From: Firmicutes bacterium HGW-Firmicutes-1
GTDB taxonomy: Bacteria; Bacillota; Clostridia; Lachnospirales; Vallitaleaceae
Length of the DNA stretch: 64,000 nt
Direction: 5' to 3'
Assembly: GCA_002841625.1 (NCBI GenBank)
Contig: PHAG01000004.1
Span: 144,317-208,316 of the forward strand
The notes under the pieces are model-generated. The model was not told where the DNA came from. It saw only the letters and a program-made list of their open reading frames with translations, and made no database searches. The position numbers and the translations under genes are program-made. Shown here piece by piece: positions 9,301-22,301 of this stretch (position 1 is the stretch's first letter; each line of letters opens with the position of its first letter).

Positions 9301-10688
9301 CTCCATATGAAGTTAATACTATTATTTGATTTTAGAATATGGTATGTATTGTTGTTCTCCTCTATAAGTGTATCAAGGCTACCTACTGGATAAGTATACC
9401 CTGGCACAAAGTACTCATTCTTTAATTCTGTTCTAATAGCCGCTGAATCATTATCATGTTCAAGCTTTAAATCGTCCAATATTTCCTTAGAAAATAGTTT
9501 AGGAACTACCGGCTTATTTGGGGTAATTCTAAGTTCAGATGGAACATATGTCATTTTATTTGAGATTGGTTTAATATCAGGCTTTGACTGCCCGCCTACT
9601 CCTAGTGCACGATACACAAACTCAATTTGATATTCTGTTTCTTTCTTTGGTTTCAGTATTTTATAATAACCAATCGACGCAGAGCTCCCATTAAAGATTA
9701 CAACATTACTGCTTTGTCCGTCTACATACTGTACAAGGGTGGATTCTACTAATTCATAATCTTGTTTGTCTTTACCCACTTGGAAATTAGTAGGAACACT
9801 CCATTCTAATCGAATATAATTGCCTTCTTCGTAAAGGTCAAGTTCAATTTGAGTTGAACAAGCGCCAATGTAAGGAAAGTTCCTATTCCTCATCACAGAA
9901 TCTCCAGCAAAAAAATCTACGGTTGGTTCGACCATAACAGAATAAACCTGTCCAGGATAAACATTTTCGCTAATGGTATAGGAGAGTTTATTTCTTTTAG
10001 AAACAGGATCATAAAATTTCTGGACATTTTCACTCGTTAAACCAATCTTTTCTCCTTCTTTATTGTTAATTAATAGCTGCTTGTTTGTATAAGTTCCCAC
10101 AGCATAGACAATACGATAATTAAAATCTGGTTGTCCTAAGTCATCCCAAATTACTTGAATGGAAGAATCCGTAGTAATCAGTTCAACATCTAAATCTGTA
10201 ATGCCAAAAGCAAGGTCCACTGCTCCAATACTGGGAGCTAGGACACTTACCGTTTCTGTTCCCTGTACCACATCATGATAATGGTATGGTCTTACTTCTA
10301 CTTGATATAACGAACCTGTATCCAAATTGATGAATTTTTCAATGTCAACCGATTTATCGATATACTCCTGATGAATCCCTTTTCTAATCTTAAAGGTACT
10401 GGTGCTATTTTTAGTTATATTTTTGACTACAATGTCATAACCATCAGGTTCATCCTTATCTTCTGCTAGGTTAATAGGCTCCTCCCAATCTGCTGGATCA
10501 TCCCACGTAACAGTCATCGTAGGCTTAAGGATTGGTTTGTTTGTATTAATATCAATTCCTTCGATATAAAACACGTCCTCGATGGCCACATTCTCTACTT
10601 GTATTTGTCTATTTGCATAAGTAGGTGTTCCAGTTGTACTGATTAGTAATGATAGTACAACTACTAGAGCTAAGATTCTTTTTTTCAT
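6306..10688 (-). CDS. Very large secreted fibronectin type III-like protein with SLH-like C-terminus
   Basis: About 1460 residues, exported by a signal peptide (MKKRILALVVVLSLLISTTG at the chosen start). Several FN3-like beta-sandwich modules are seen by their repeated pattern of SITVRWKYN / YEVIYST / LFPNTNYYFWVRAK and similar TSYMVMIYPY, RSYYVRAKSR blocks. The last 200 residues (from about AHWSEVARKLV) contain weak SLH-like repeats: ITEAKLINIMYN, VTREEAISMFTRAYE and ITYGEVFAIWSKLIN. Start chosen at 10688 because AAGGAGG lies nine bases upstream; an ORF extension to 10709 starts inside the preceding gene. Middle gene of the surface operon. Likely a cell-surface or S-layer-associated protein; no enzymatic motif is visible, and the ligand is unknown. 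Confidence 0.78.
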   Translation of the reverse strand: MKKRILALVVVLSLLISTTGTPTYANRQIQVENVAIEDVFYIEGIDINTNKPILKPTMTVTWDDPADWEEPINLAEDKDEPDGYDIVVKNITKNSTSTFKIRKGIHQEYIDKSVDIEKFINLDTGSLYQVEVRPYHYHDVVQGTETVSVLAPSIGAVDLAFGITDLDVELITTDSSIQVIWDDLGQPDFNYRIVYAVGTYTNKQLLINNKEGEKIGLTSENVQKFYDPVSKRNKLSYTISENVYPGQVYSVMVEPTVDFFAGDSVMRNRNFPYIGACSTQIELDLYEEGNYIRLEWSVPTNFQVGKDKQDYELVESTLVQYVDGQSSNVVIFNGSSASIGYYKILKPKKETEYQIEFVYRALGVGGQSKPDIKPISNKMTYVPSELRITPNKPVVPKLFSKEILDDLKLEHDNDSAAIRTELKNEYFVPGYTYPVGSLDTLIEENNNTYHILKSNNSINFIWSAFRRLDVDPTSATFESTITDTNIYYDIWVTDSLESLAYAKKAVDDKRYGSSTPDNIIADGLQIWGYSQELNQYYNDETGEMSQIVPNKLYYIKVVAKKRTGNGVLTSEPTTVAVYFNYEGDAYAPPTITKPPLKEKESETTDVGVTVTWEESWWEITSDDLGTWVHEVWVAADGTLSATKVAGSTLVPIYSLTSEEEIEETLEDLDVDITDVISRHVDLGKDSFGTSDVKYKFYKIPYETVKSIIATKKLTNPAYDFNAYYEEIVKADKDGTKPLAWVNITPTREVEDTNKLDYRAIGLLPNTSYMVMIYPYREINGTTLYAHYPTPLVVATKPTDVVVNPDPTVPNLYTYNYTETSITVRWKYNLDFNYEVIYSTFEDITTAKPVTWTLPTNPLDPKYPVNGKYYDVVVDDLFPNTNYYFWVRAKQPANNNTSHWSNAVMGTTRDVNNPYAPKGFGIASLENMKKYGYDASVTDKYISIEWKLDIGDVPQNASKKVKQTYSYIIEVSDNPKFIDPIYIVSSDGAADVVPATVELLQKNLIMINELIPNRSYYVRAKSRIKIVGSEQGQLIEKDSNYTTTIKIITLSTGDEYDGTIDPDLEILPSEDYEMIYNKETKELEFRFRDNSVGSDGSKDNNVDQRLISNLIAQNVYVYNIDISNFEDKTILKRSVSIPYTILEAFDTNKVTLTIDAGDVLLEVPFGALASEVNEHAKSYGGVPSVRIEIKSLGKNYTKEQMINQPIRPVSDAQDVDIYVNSEKKNKAVYFTDKELEIQLMTNNKYEQFRVNRMGTVRDYQNNWNSIESTFDSESGYMSFKTAKVGVYGGYVLEDVNASLSTDKAHWSEVARKLVTSQYSIKGLSNYNANSKITEAKLINIMYNITLGKKEINLDDYISKDIMTALKSSKIKTNDSSSKAQVTREEAISMFTRAYEIINDQSIVPSNTTTNAVSKNANISSAYKASMAKAATIGLVSSLDTARPKDTITYGEVFAIWSKLIN

Positions 10689-10705
10689 TATGCACATCCT
10701 CCTTA

Positions 10706-13700
10706 TCAATTCAAGCCTTGATCTATTTTTGTTAATAATTGAATAAACTCTTTCACTGTCACTTTGCTTTCTGGTAGTAAATAACCATTATTGAGTTGAT
10801 ACATTCTCCAATTGGCTCCAATAAGCAATGTGTTTTTATAGGCTTCATTGACTTTGCTGATATCTTGTATCATATTGTAGTTCGTAATCTTAGCATTATT
10901 CAAGACAATTGAATGTCTCTTCGCAAATGTTATCGTGTAGTAATAGTATACTTCTTGCTTGGTCAAGTCGGAATACATATTTGTGCTACTTACTGTAATC
11001 CCTTCATCCTTCAAAAATTGCATATTATCGCTTCCCACTGGTGCTCCAAGTAATCTACCTAATGCTGGAATCATTCTATACTTTTGTAAGCTCATTGTTC
11101 CCGTACTTAGTTCACTTGTATTGAATATTTCATTTAGCTTATACTTATTGATTACATCAATTTCTTGTGGTGAATATTTCCCACCGAGAATTGTTGAGGT
11201 TATTTCTTGTGATACCAATACATAAGAGGTTAAGTCCAGTGTTTCAACCCTATAGAGATTGGTTCCATACGTTGAAGCTTGTCCAACCCAACTTGAACCG
11301 ACCTTCTTGATAACCTGAAGCGTTGCATCAGCTACTGTTGGTTTTAGTGTTAATAATAAACTTTTGGCCACAGTTGTTACTGGTTTAGTGGTAGTCATGA
11401 TATTATTTGTCATAATAACGTTGGAGCTAAACCTAAAATTCGAATTTACCCCATCAAGTGCATCTTGCGCAATCTTCAAAAGCTTAGTTTCATCAATGCC
11501 ATTAGCAAGTTCTAGAGATAATGCTGATTTTAAAAGCCCTCTTTTCCATGCAATAATGGTATCCAGTTCTTTAATTATTTTTTCATCCATACTATTTTCT
11601 AGGATTTTACTACCAACAATATCTACTTTAATATCTAAAATTGGACTCGCCGGCGTTTTCGAGTTAATGGTAGCTTTCGTAGTACTACTATCAACAGTGA
11701 TTTTAATATAATAATCTACCGAAGTTGTATTGTATTGTAAAATTTCTTTGGCCTGATCGTTAATTGCTTTTGTAATGGTGAGTCCAATAGATGACGGACG
11801 TATTAGAATACTCTGCCCACTATGATCAATTTTCAAAGACACCTTGTTGGCATTTGCTGCTTCAATAAAATCTGCTGGTAAATAAATAACATTGGTTTTA
11901 ACATTCTGAACCGTTAAAGGATATACACTATTCTTATAATTTGCAAGTTCTCCTACAGCATATTCTTCTCTATATTTAATTGCATATTTCGCAGATGTTT
12001 TTTCCAACTCAAAATAGGTTGCCTTAGCTAACTCTTTCACTTTTAAATCATAATAGTCTAAATATTTCTTCATCTTAATTTCCTCATCATAAGAACCTTG
12101 GTCAAACTCAGTTCGAACAATAAGCCTTTCAGAAAAAGCGGATGTAGGATAGGCCTGAGAGTCATCTGGCAAAGTATCCTGTCCTTTTGTCTGATCAACT
12201 ATTCTAACCTTAATACTGTATGCTTTTCCAGGCTTTAAGTTAGCCACCTTATAATAAAAACGTTTATAACCGGTTGCACCCTCATCGGTTTTAGCTACAA
12301 AGGTTACTGGATATTTTGTAATACTATAATCTGCATCCTCTTCACCTTTTACATGCACTTCTAATACATAGTCTGCATCCTCTTTTACAATACCCGTTTT
12401 AGGATAAAAGTTATCCGTAGGAATAGGTGCGTCAAAACGAATGATACTTTCTAGCTTATCATCATAGGTATAAAGCGGATTATAAGAAACATCCAAATTA
12501 ATTGGCCCTTGAACTGGCGCTGTAGTCAATGTATCTAGTTGCCAGGGGGAAGCTGCGTTGATATCCGTTTCCATATCTAATACCGTATCAGCATCAAGGT
12601 CACTTCCCATAACATTTATGGTTCTTGCATAGTAGTAGTAAACCTTATTAGGAGTATTTGTATCATCTAAAATGCTAACTGTATTGTTTTCTATCGTAAA
12701 TATTGGCTCATTCTCCGCATTCAAGGGGTCTTGTACCTCCCATTCACCTTCTACATACTTGAGCAATACATACATTAATCCGTCGTCAACATCATCAATT
12801 TCTACAATACGCCAGTACTCTAATTGATCTTCTGAAAGTTCTCCAGCAACCATTAAGTCTTCCAAAGAAAGAGAACTTGAATTCAAAAGACTTGGAAGAG
12901 CTTTATCTTCTATACTAATGACTTCAAAGCCGTATTTGTTGTATTCAAATTCCACTTCATCTGGGTGTGTCCAGCTCAGCAAAGCACTCAATTGGCTACT
13001 ATCTGCAAACTCTGCAGTAAAGTCCTCAACTGACAAAGGCTTGATCTCATCCTCATTTGGTGCATCTGTAACAACCGGTGTCGTAACACTTAACAGATTT
13101 GATGGGTCTGACATTTTCACTGCAGTGGTACCACTTTTAGTAACATCCAGTTTTGTAACTATTCGAACATAATAGTTCGTATTTTTATCTAATCCTGTTA
13201 TTTTTGAAACCCATTGTAAGTCTACATCATTATCAGCGGTCAAATCAAAATAGATTGTTTCTCCATTTCGTAAATCTGCTAATGTACTTGCGGTAATATC
13301 TATCCCGTTTGCTATAGGATAAGTCCCCATTTGTATGGGGTCACCAAGTACCGGATCTTCAGGGTCGTCTTTATCCTCAATATCTGGTATATCTAAATTC
13401 AATAACTTTTCTTTATTTTGAGAGATGTATACACCATAATGAAGATCATCCTCTAACACTTTGTTTAAAGGATAAAGCATGTAGTCATAATAATCTTTTA
13501 CATCGATTGCTTGCCATTTTAACGTAAGTCCGATTTTATTTGTAACCGCCTCAATGAAAGGTGTATATGTTACACCATCTACAATCGGAACCTCATATCT
13601 AGTTAAGCTTAAAGATAAACTGGCTGGTATTGATGCTTCACTTACCCCAATTTTATCATCTCTCACTGTAATCGCTTTCAATTTCAAATAATATACAAAA

Positions 13701-15727
13701 GGAATATTACTTCCAGCTGGGTCGATTCCTACTGGAGCATTCACGTCATATGTATTTGGATCGCTTATTTGATCAATGTCTGTTGTAAACTTATCAACCC
13801 AAACTCCATTTTCAACAATAGTGATGTTTTCCATTCTAAATAGTCCATTTATACTGTCATAACCAGCTAGGAAATTAGCTCCTATAGAAGGTGTTTCGTT
13901 ATCGTTAAGATCTTTGTCGTAAAGCTTAATCTCATACTTTCCACTCACTCCATTTTTGGTGACTTCAAACACCTTAATTATTTCAAAGGGTTTAGTCGCG
14001 GTTGCTGTAGGAAGTGTATTAATCATCAATTCATAGTAAATCCTGTCGTTTGGACTTCCTGTAAAAATAGTTTCAAGCTCTTCTTCACTTGGCGCTTTCC
14101 ATACCAAATCAAATTGTGCCTTCGTTGGATTCGTCACAGAAACATCATCTGAAGGTACAACATACAAGTTATCTACTTCTTCAATTCTTGGTGTAGTTTG
14201 AGGTATGTTTTTGTCATCCTTTGCTTTATAATTTAAAACTTGAGATCCAATATCAGTCCCCGAAAAGTTAATATAAACCTGATAAATATCTTGAAAATTT
14301 CCAGTCTTAAAGTCTACCGGAATATAAATATTGGGTTGAATGATTTCACTAGAATTCTTATAATAATGCTTTACCCATAAGTCAAATTGATTAATAGGCA
14401 GACTATCTGTGTGGTATACCCTATACTCTAATTCAACTTGGGAACCAATATCATATGGCTTAATTTCCAAATAAGCTTCTGTCATATTCGCCCTTTTCAC
14501 TTGATAATCCATATAAGTATATGCAAATTTAGATATTGGTAAGAAATCCCCAAATACATAGTCCGTAAAGCCAGCCTTAACTTGAAAGCCAACCGAGACA
14601 TTGTAAATCTTACTCGCTTGAAGTGCATCCCATTGAATGAAATTTGTTCTAGTAGAATCAGCTAAGGCATCTTTGTCTTGAACAATATCGATTTGATAAG
14701 TCGTTCCTGTTAGGGTATACTCTACATCCTCGTTGCTGCCTGTAGGATCTGTTAAGTTATCTATAATGCCCGTTCCTGGCACATTTCTTAAATCAAAATT
14801 AAAGTTAATATTATCATCTGTCGACTTATTTATATCATTAATTTTAATGATTGCATTTAAATCATTAAGATTGCTTGCTGCTGTTACATATGTCCAAGTA
14901 CCCTCATCCCATTCTTTCGGTTGTTCAAAGGTCATTTTTAAACCGGGCCTTCCACCAGGCTTCTCTCCCAATGGATCCGGATTGTTGATTGGAGATATTT
15001 CATCGTTACCAGTCGCAACAGAAGTATCGATATTGTTGGCTTTTAAATGTGTAGGTACCACTTGAAAGTTTTCTAGGGTATTCAAAATTTTTAAAGCATC
15101 CGGTGTGATCATGGATGGATTCTTATACGTAATAGGTACAATCGTACCTGCCTTATATCCAGTAATTAAAAAATATACCTTTTCTGATTGATAGTCCCAC
15201 TTCATAATTATTTTTTTATTGTGAATTTGGAAAGCAACACCTGGATATTGATTTCCTGCAGTAGCTTCAATTGTATAAGTAAGATCGCCCGCATTAACGA
15301 GTTTCGGATTAGCCGGGAAAGAGTAATCTTTCCAAACAGGGATAGTTGGTTCATAATTCATTTCCCTAAAAGAAGTGTCTATTAGTCCTTGGGTTAGATT
15401 ATTCAACCCTTGGTCTTCGACTCGATAACGCAATTCTACCTGGCTAGTCGTTTTGGTAAATTTAACCGTTGTACGCTGATTGTCTTCTAAATAATAAACC
15501 AAATTATATACACCAATGTCGTCCTCTTTCATTTCTAATTCTAATAATAGCTCGTCTTCACCAGCTTTACCCTGAACAATGTTTAAATTAGTATCCAACG
15601 TATCGCTTTCATTCCAGATAAATGCTTTTATAGCTGCATTAACAACTGAAATCGGATTGGTTTCTGTATATATAATATTAATAACCATCATAAAGACTAG
15701 AAATAAAGCTATTTTGCGTTTGTTCAT
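10706..15727 (-). CDS. Very large secreted fibronectin type III-like protein
   Basis: About 1673 residues, the longest gene of the window. A signal peptide (MNKRKIALFLVFMMVINIIY) precedes multiple FN3-like modules, recognised by repeated LTLKWQAIDVKDYYDYML, TNYYVRIVTKLD, VYYYYARTINV and KAYSIKVRIVD blocks. The C-terminal 160 residues are weakly SLH-like (YSPQEIDVINKY, YRMIPALGRLLGAP, SDLTKQEVYYYYTITFAKR, VKEFIQLLTKI) and resemble the tail of the next gene, suggesting the pair arose by duplication. Start chosen at 15727 since GGAGG lies eight bases upstream. First gene of the operon, 17 bases before the next. Surface role inferred from signal and domain type; substrate unknown. Confidence 0.78.
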   Translation of the reverse strand: MNKRKIALFLVFMMVINIIYTETNPISVVNAAIKAFIWNESDTLDTNLNIVQGKAGEDELLLELEMKEDDIGVYNLVYYLEDNQRTTVKFTKTTSQVELRYRVEDQGLNNLTQGLIDTSFREMNYEPTIPVWKDYSFPANPKLVNAGDLTYTIEATAGNQYPGVAFQIHNKKIIMKWDYQSEKVYFLITGYKAGTIVPITYKNPSMITPDALKILNTLENFQVVPTHLKANNIDTSVATGNDEISPINNPDPLGEKPGGRPGLKMTFEQPKEWDEGTWTYVTAASNLNDLNAIIKINDINKSTDDNINFNFDLRNVPGTGIIDNLTDPTGSNEDVEYTLTGTTYQIDIVQDKDALADSTRTNFIQWDALQASKIYNVSVGFQVKAGFTDYVFGDFLPISKFAYTYMDYQVKRANMTEAYLEIKPYDIGSQVELEYRVYHTDSLPINQFDLWVKHYYKNSSEIIQPNIYIPVDFKTGNFQDIYQVYINFSGTDIGSQVLNYKAKDDKNIPQTTPRIEEVDNLYVVPSDDVSVTNPTKAQFDLVWKAPSEEELETIFTGSPNDRIYYELMINTLPTATATKPFEIIKVFEVTKNGVSGKYEIKLYDKDLNDNETPSIGANFLAGYDSINGLFRMENITIVENGVWVDKFTTDIDQISDPNTYDVNAPVGIDPAGSNIPFVYYLKLKAITVRDDKIGVSEASIPASLSLSLTRYEVPIVDGVTYTPFIEAVTNKIGLTLKWQAIDVKDYYDYMLYPLNKVLEDDLHYGVYISQNKEKLLNLDIPDIEDKDDPEDPVLGDPIQMGTYPIANGIDITASTLADLRNGETIYFDLTADNDVDLQWVSKITGLDKNTNYYVRIVTKLDVTKSGTTAVKMSDPSNLLSVTTPVVTDAPNEDEIKPLSVEDFTAEFADSSQLSALLSWTHPDEVEFEYNKYGFEVISIEDKALPSLLNSSSLSLEDLMVAGELSEDQLEYWRIVEIDDVDDGLMYVLLKYVEGEWEVQDPLNAENEPIFTIENNTVSILDDTNTPNKVYYYYARTINVMGSDLDADTVLDMETDINAASPWQLDTLTTAPVQGPINLDVSYNPLYTYDDKLESIIRFDAPIPTDNFYPKTGIVKEDADYVLEVHVKGEEDADYSITKYPVTFVAKTDEGATGYKRFYYKVANLKPGKAYSIKVRIVDQTKGQDTLPDDSQAYPTSAFSERLIVRTEFDQGSYDEEIKMKKYLDYYDLKVKELAKATYFELEKTSAKYAIKYREEYAVGELANYKNSVYPLTVQNVKTNVIYLPADFIEAANANKVSLKIDHSGQSILIRPSSIGLTITKAINDQAKEILQYNTTSVDYYIKITVDSSTTKATINSKTPASPILDIKVDIVGSKILENSMDEKIIKELDTIIAWKRGLLKSALSLELANGIDETKLLKIAQDALDGVNSNFRFSSNVIMTNNIMTTTKPVTTVAKSLLLTLKPTVADATLQVIKKVGSSWVGQASTYGTNLYRVETLDLTSYVLVSQEITSTILGGKYSPQEIDVINKYKLNEIFNTSELSTGTMSLQKYRMIPALGRLLGAPVGSDNMQFLKDEGITVSSTNMYSDLTKQEVYYYYTITFAKRHSIVLNNAKITNYNMIQDISKVNEAYKNTLLIGANWRMYQLNNGYLLPESKVTVKEFIQLLTKIDQGLN

Positions 15728-15884
15728 TGGTAGTGCCTCCATTGTTTAAGTCTTGGGTATCTAAAAAATGGTATTCGTCTATATAAATATCGACACCTCA
15801 GCCATTTATAATAAGGGGCTTATGTTACAATTTATTTACAGATATGCACAATTATAGTTCCAATGCCGCAACTTGTTAATAAAT

Positions 15885-15912
15885 AAAGCACTTACGCGTC
15901 CGCAAGTGCTTT
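15885..15912 (-). terminator. Terminator of the atp operon
   Basis: On the minus strand AAAGCACTT (15912-15904) pairs with AAGTGCTTT (15893-15885), with G-C rich inner bases, only a few bases after the atpC stop. T-rich sequence on both sides would let it work in both directions. Confidence 0.75.
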
Positions 15913-15915
15913 GTT

Positions 15916-16341
15916 TTATTCATTTGATTTATTTTTATGATATTCTAATAGATCAATTCTAGCAACCGCACGCATAAGTGAGGCGTTAACTCTAGCTTGT
16001 GAAATCTGTTCTTCTTGCTCTTGACTTCGAGACTGCGCTCTTTCTTTTGCCGCATTGGCTCGGTCTAAGTCAATATCATCTGGCCATTCAGCAGCATCAG
16101 AAAGTATTGTAACGCTTTCTTCTTTTATTTCAGCAAAGCCTCCATGAAGAACTGCCGGATACTCTTTATTATCCTTATAGATAATAGCCATACCACTTAC
16201 TAATGTGGTAGTCAAAGGTATATGGTCGTATAAAACAGCAATATCCCCTTCTGTAGATTTAAACATTACACGAGAAACCTCGTCATCGTAAAACGATTTA
16301 TCTGGTGTTACGATGTGTAACTTAAATGTGTTTTCTGCCAT
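15916..16341 (-). CDS. atpC: ATP synthase epsilon subunit
   Basis: 141 residues, the central-stalk epsilon subunit that tunes rotation and ATPase activity. The N-terminal beta-sandwich shows FKLHIVTPDKSFYDDEV, STEGDIAVLYDHIPLTT and AVLHGGFAEIKEESVTILSD; the C-terminal helical hairpin (about 88-135) contains RANAAKERAQSR and MRAVARIDLLEYHK. Both domains are full length. Last gene of the atp operon, 11 bases after atpD, and followed at once by the terminator. Confidence 0.97.
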   Translation of the reverse strand: MAENTFKLHIVTPDKSFYDDEVSRVMFKSTEGDIAVLYDHIPLTTTLVSGMAIIYKDNKEYPAVLHGGFAEIKEESVTILSDAAEWPDDIDLDRANAAKERAQSRSQEQEEQISQARVNASLMRAVARIDLLEYHKNKSNE

Positions 16342-16352
16342 ATTATCACCTA

Positions 16353-17741
<1,389 letters not shown>

Positions 17742-17754
17742 TTATTTCACTCCT

Positions 17755-18606
17755 TTACTTAAGCGCTTCTGCTCCACCAACAATTTCTGAAAGTTCTTGT
17801 GTGATAGAAGCTTGACGCGCTCTATTGTATTGTAATGCCAATTTATCAATCATATCATTTGCGTTATTGGTTGCGGAATCCATGGCTGTCATTCTTGCGC
17901 CATGTTCACTTGCAACAGATTCCTTTAAAGCACCATAAATAATACTATAAATGTATTTAGGTATAATTTGATCAAGAACAGCCTCTGCCTCTGGTTCATA
18001 GTTCATAGGTTCTTCAGCTACTTCTTCTTCAAAATTTCCCGCTTCTAGTGGAAGCAATCTCATGACTTTTGCTTCTTGTGAAATCGAAGAATTAAAACCA
18101 GTAAAAGCAATGTATACTTTATCTGTTTTATTCTCCTTATATAGATTTAATACCTCTTCACCAATGTCTCGAGCATCTACATAAGTAGGTACATCAACGG
18201 CATTGTGGTGCTCGGATAAAATATCATATCCTTTTTTCTTAAGAATATCGCATCCCTTTTTACCAGCAGCAATAATGATTACATCTTGATTTTTCTTTTC
18301 TTTACCATAGATCAACTTGCAAACATTACCATTATACCCACCTGCTAATCCTCTATTGGAGGTAATCACAATATAGGTATGACGATTGCCTTCTCGCTCA
18401 AGTAATAAGGGGTGTTTTACATTACCACTGGTCTTAATAATAGAAGAAATAGTGGCATAAATCTTTCTAAAAAACGGTCTTGTTTCTTCAGCTTTCACTT
18501 TCGCTTTTTGTAACTTAGCGGTAGAAACAAGCTTCATTGCTTTAGTGATTTGTCCTGTACTTTGTACACTCGTTTTTCTTCTTTTAATATCTCGCATGGA
18601 GGCCAT
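17755..18606 (-). CDS. atpG: ATP synthase gamma subunit
   Basis: 283 residues, central rotor shaft. N-terminal helix MASMRDIKRRKTSVQSTGQI with ITKAMKLVSTAKLQKA and the C-terminal SEHGARMTAMDSATNNAND, YNRARQASITQELSEIVGGA are diagnostic and form the coiled-coil that turns inside alpha3beta3. The middle Rossmann-like part includes ITSNRGLAGGYNGNV. Length and order in the operon are normal. Confidence 0.97.
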   Translation of the reverse strand: MASMRDIKRRKTSVQSTGQITKAMKLVSTAKLQKAKVKAEETRPFFRKIYATISSIIKTSGNVKHPLLLEREGNRHTYIVITSNRGLAGGYNGNVCKLIYGKEKKNQDVIIIAAGKKGCDILKKKGYDILSEHHNAVDVPTYVDARDIGEEVLNLYKENKTDKVYIAFTGFNSSISQEAKVMRLLPLEAGNFEEEVAEEPMNYEPEAEAVLDQIIPKYIYSIIYGALKESVASEHGARMTAMDSATNNANDMIDKLALQYNRARQASITQELSEIVGGAEALK

Positions 18607-18633
18607 TTTTTTACACCTCTTTATCTACATATT

Positions 18634-20184
<1,551 letters not shown>

Positions 20185-20222
20185 CTATTGCTAACTTTGA
20201 TGTAATTTGAAAATAAATTTGT

Positions 20223-20762
20223 TTAAGTCTGTGCAAGTAGTTGTTTTGACATTGCACCGATCATACCTTTCACAGAATGGTTCATAATTCTATCACCCAT
20301 TCTAATGATTAAACCTCCAACAAGCGATTTATCTACCTTTTGGTTTAGGACGATTGTTTTTTTCGTTAAAGCTTCAAGCCTACCAATTAATTCTGTCTCT
20401 TGAACCTTTGATAAGAGAGTATATACCGTGACATCAACAATTACTACACCTTTATGTTCATTCACTTTAGAAAGAAAATCTTCAAAAATTTGCAGTAACA
20501 TATTTTGTCTTTTTTTATGAATAGTTAAATCAATAAGACCTAGTAAATTATCAGAAATTTTATCCTTAAATATATCCTCAACCACTTTTTTTCTGTCATT
20601 TAATGTGATTTTCGGATTACTAATGAGTTCTATTAATTCCTTCTCTTCTGATAATATCTTTTTCAAACAAACAACTTCTTGTTCCATTTCATCAATTTGA
20701 TTGTTTTCTAAGGCAAGCTCAAATAAGGCAGTACCATATCGTTGTGCTACTAATTCAACCAT
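20223..20762 (-). CDS. atpH: ATP synthase delta subunit
   Basis: 179 residues, peripheral-stalk subunit joining b to the top of F1. The N-terminal helical domain opens with VAQRYGTALFELALEN, contains ISNPKITLNDRK, and the C-terminal part has the family signature LVGGLIIRMGDRIMNHSVKG with a final helix. It overlaps the end of atpF by 13 bases, as expected for coupled translation. Length is normal. Confidence 0.96.
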   Translation of the reverse strand: MVELVAQRYGTALFELALENNQIDEMEQEVVCLKKILSEEKELIELISNPKITLNDRKKVVEDIFKDKISDNLLGLIDLTIHKKRQNMLLQIFEDFLSKVNEHKGVVIVDVTVYTLLSKVQETELIGRLEALTKKTIVLNQKVDKSLVGGLIIRMGDRIMNHSVKGMIGAMSKQLLAQT

Positions 20763-21346
20763 GTGTTTTCACCCATTTCACTTAGTGCTTTTTCAAACAA
20801 CTCATTTCTTGCTAGCTCCGTCATAGATGCTGCTACAAATTTGCTTGCCATCAAAGTTGCTACCTCTATGATTTCTTTTCTAATATCATCTCTTGCTTTT
20901 TCTTTCTCTCTTTCAATTGCTAGAGCTGCTCTTGCGTGAATTCTATCAGCCTCTTGTCTAGCTTCATGAAGTATTTTATTTTCTTGAGTAACGGCAGCTT
21001 GTCTTGCTTTGGTTATAATATCTGCTGCTTCTTTATTAATATCAGAAATTCTAAGCTCATATCCCTTTTTTAGGGCTAACGCTGTTTCCGTTTCTCTTTT
21101 AATTGTTTCATATTCATTTGCAATTGTTTCTTTTCTTTTTGCAAGAATCGTTTTAACTGGCTTAAAAAGCAGCTTTCCAAGGACTGCAAAAAGCAAAAGA
21201 CTTGTAATCATATGAATCCCTGTTTGAATAAGAAGTTGTTGATCAAATCCAAGGATTCTTGACATTTCTGAAACGTCAGGAGCTGTAGTTGTTAATAAGA
21301 CATTACTTGCTAAAAAGTTTTCAACACTACTTAATAAAGCATTCAA
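20750..21346 (-). CDS. atpF: ATP synthase b subunit
   Basis: About 198 residues, the peripheral stalk. One membrane helix (IHMITSLLLFAVLGKLLFKPV) is followed by a long charged coiled-coil with KRKETIANEYETIKRE and KARQAAVTQENKILHEARQ. The family is usually 160-170 residues; the extra length is about 20 N-terminal residues before the membrane helix. Start placed at TTG 21346, because AAAGGAGG lies nine bases upstream; an ATG at 21388 opens the same frame but has no ribosome site. Lies between atpE2 and atpH. Confidence 0.94.
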   Translation of the reverse strand: MNALLSSVENFLASNVLLTTTAPDVSEMSRILGFDQQLLIQTGIHMITSLLLFAVLGKLLFKPVKTILAKRKETIANEYETIKRETETALALKKGYELRISDINKEAADIITKARQAAVTQENKILHEARQEADRIHARAALAIEREKEKARDDIRKEIIEVATLMASKFVAASMTELARNELFEKALSEMGENTWLN

Positions 21347-21405
21347 AATTACTTTCCTCCTTTCATAAAAGTGTAACAGGGTAGGCACCCTTACTTACAC
21401 ATTTA

Positions 21406-21699
<294 letters not shown>

Positions 21700-21721
21700 T
21701 TAAATTTTAAATAAATTAGTA

Positions 21722-22291
<570 letters not shown>

Positions 22292-22301
22292 CTACTATTA
22301 T

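Noticed and set aside
6306..15727. Opposite-strand reading frames over the giant FN3 genes
   Set aside because: They are short shadows without ribosome sites and follow the codon pattern of the minus-strand genes.
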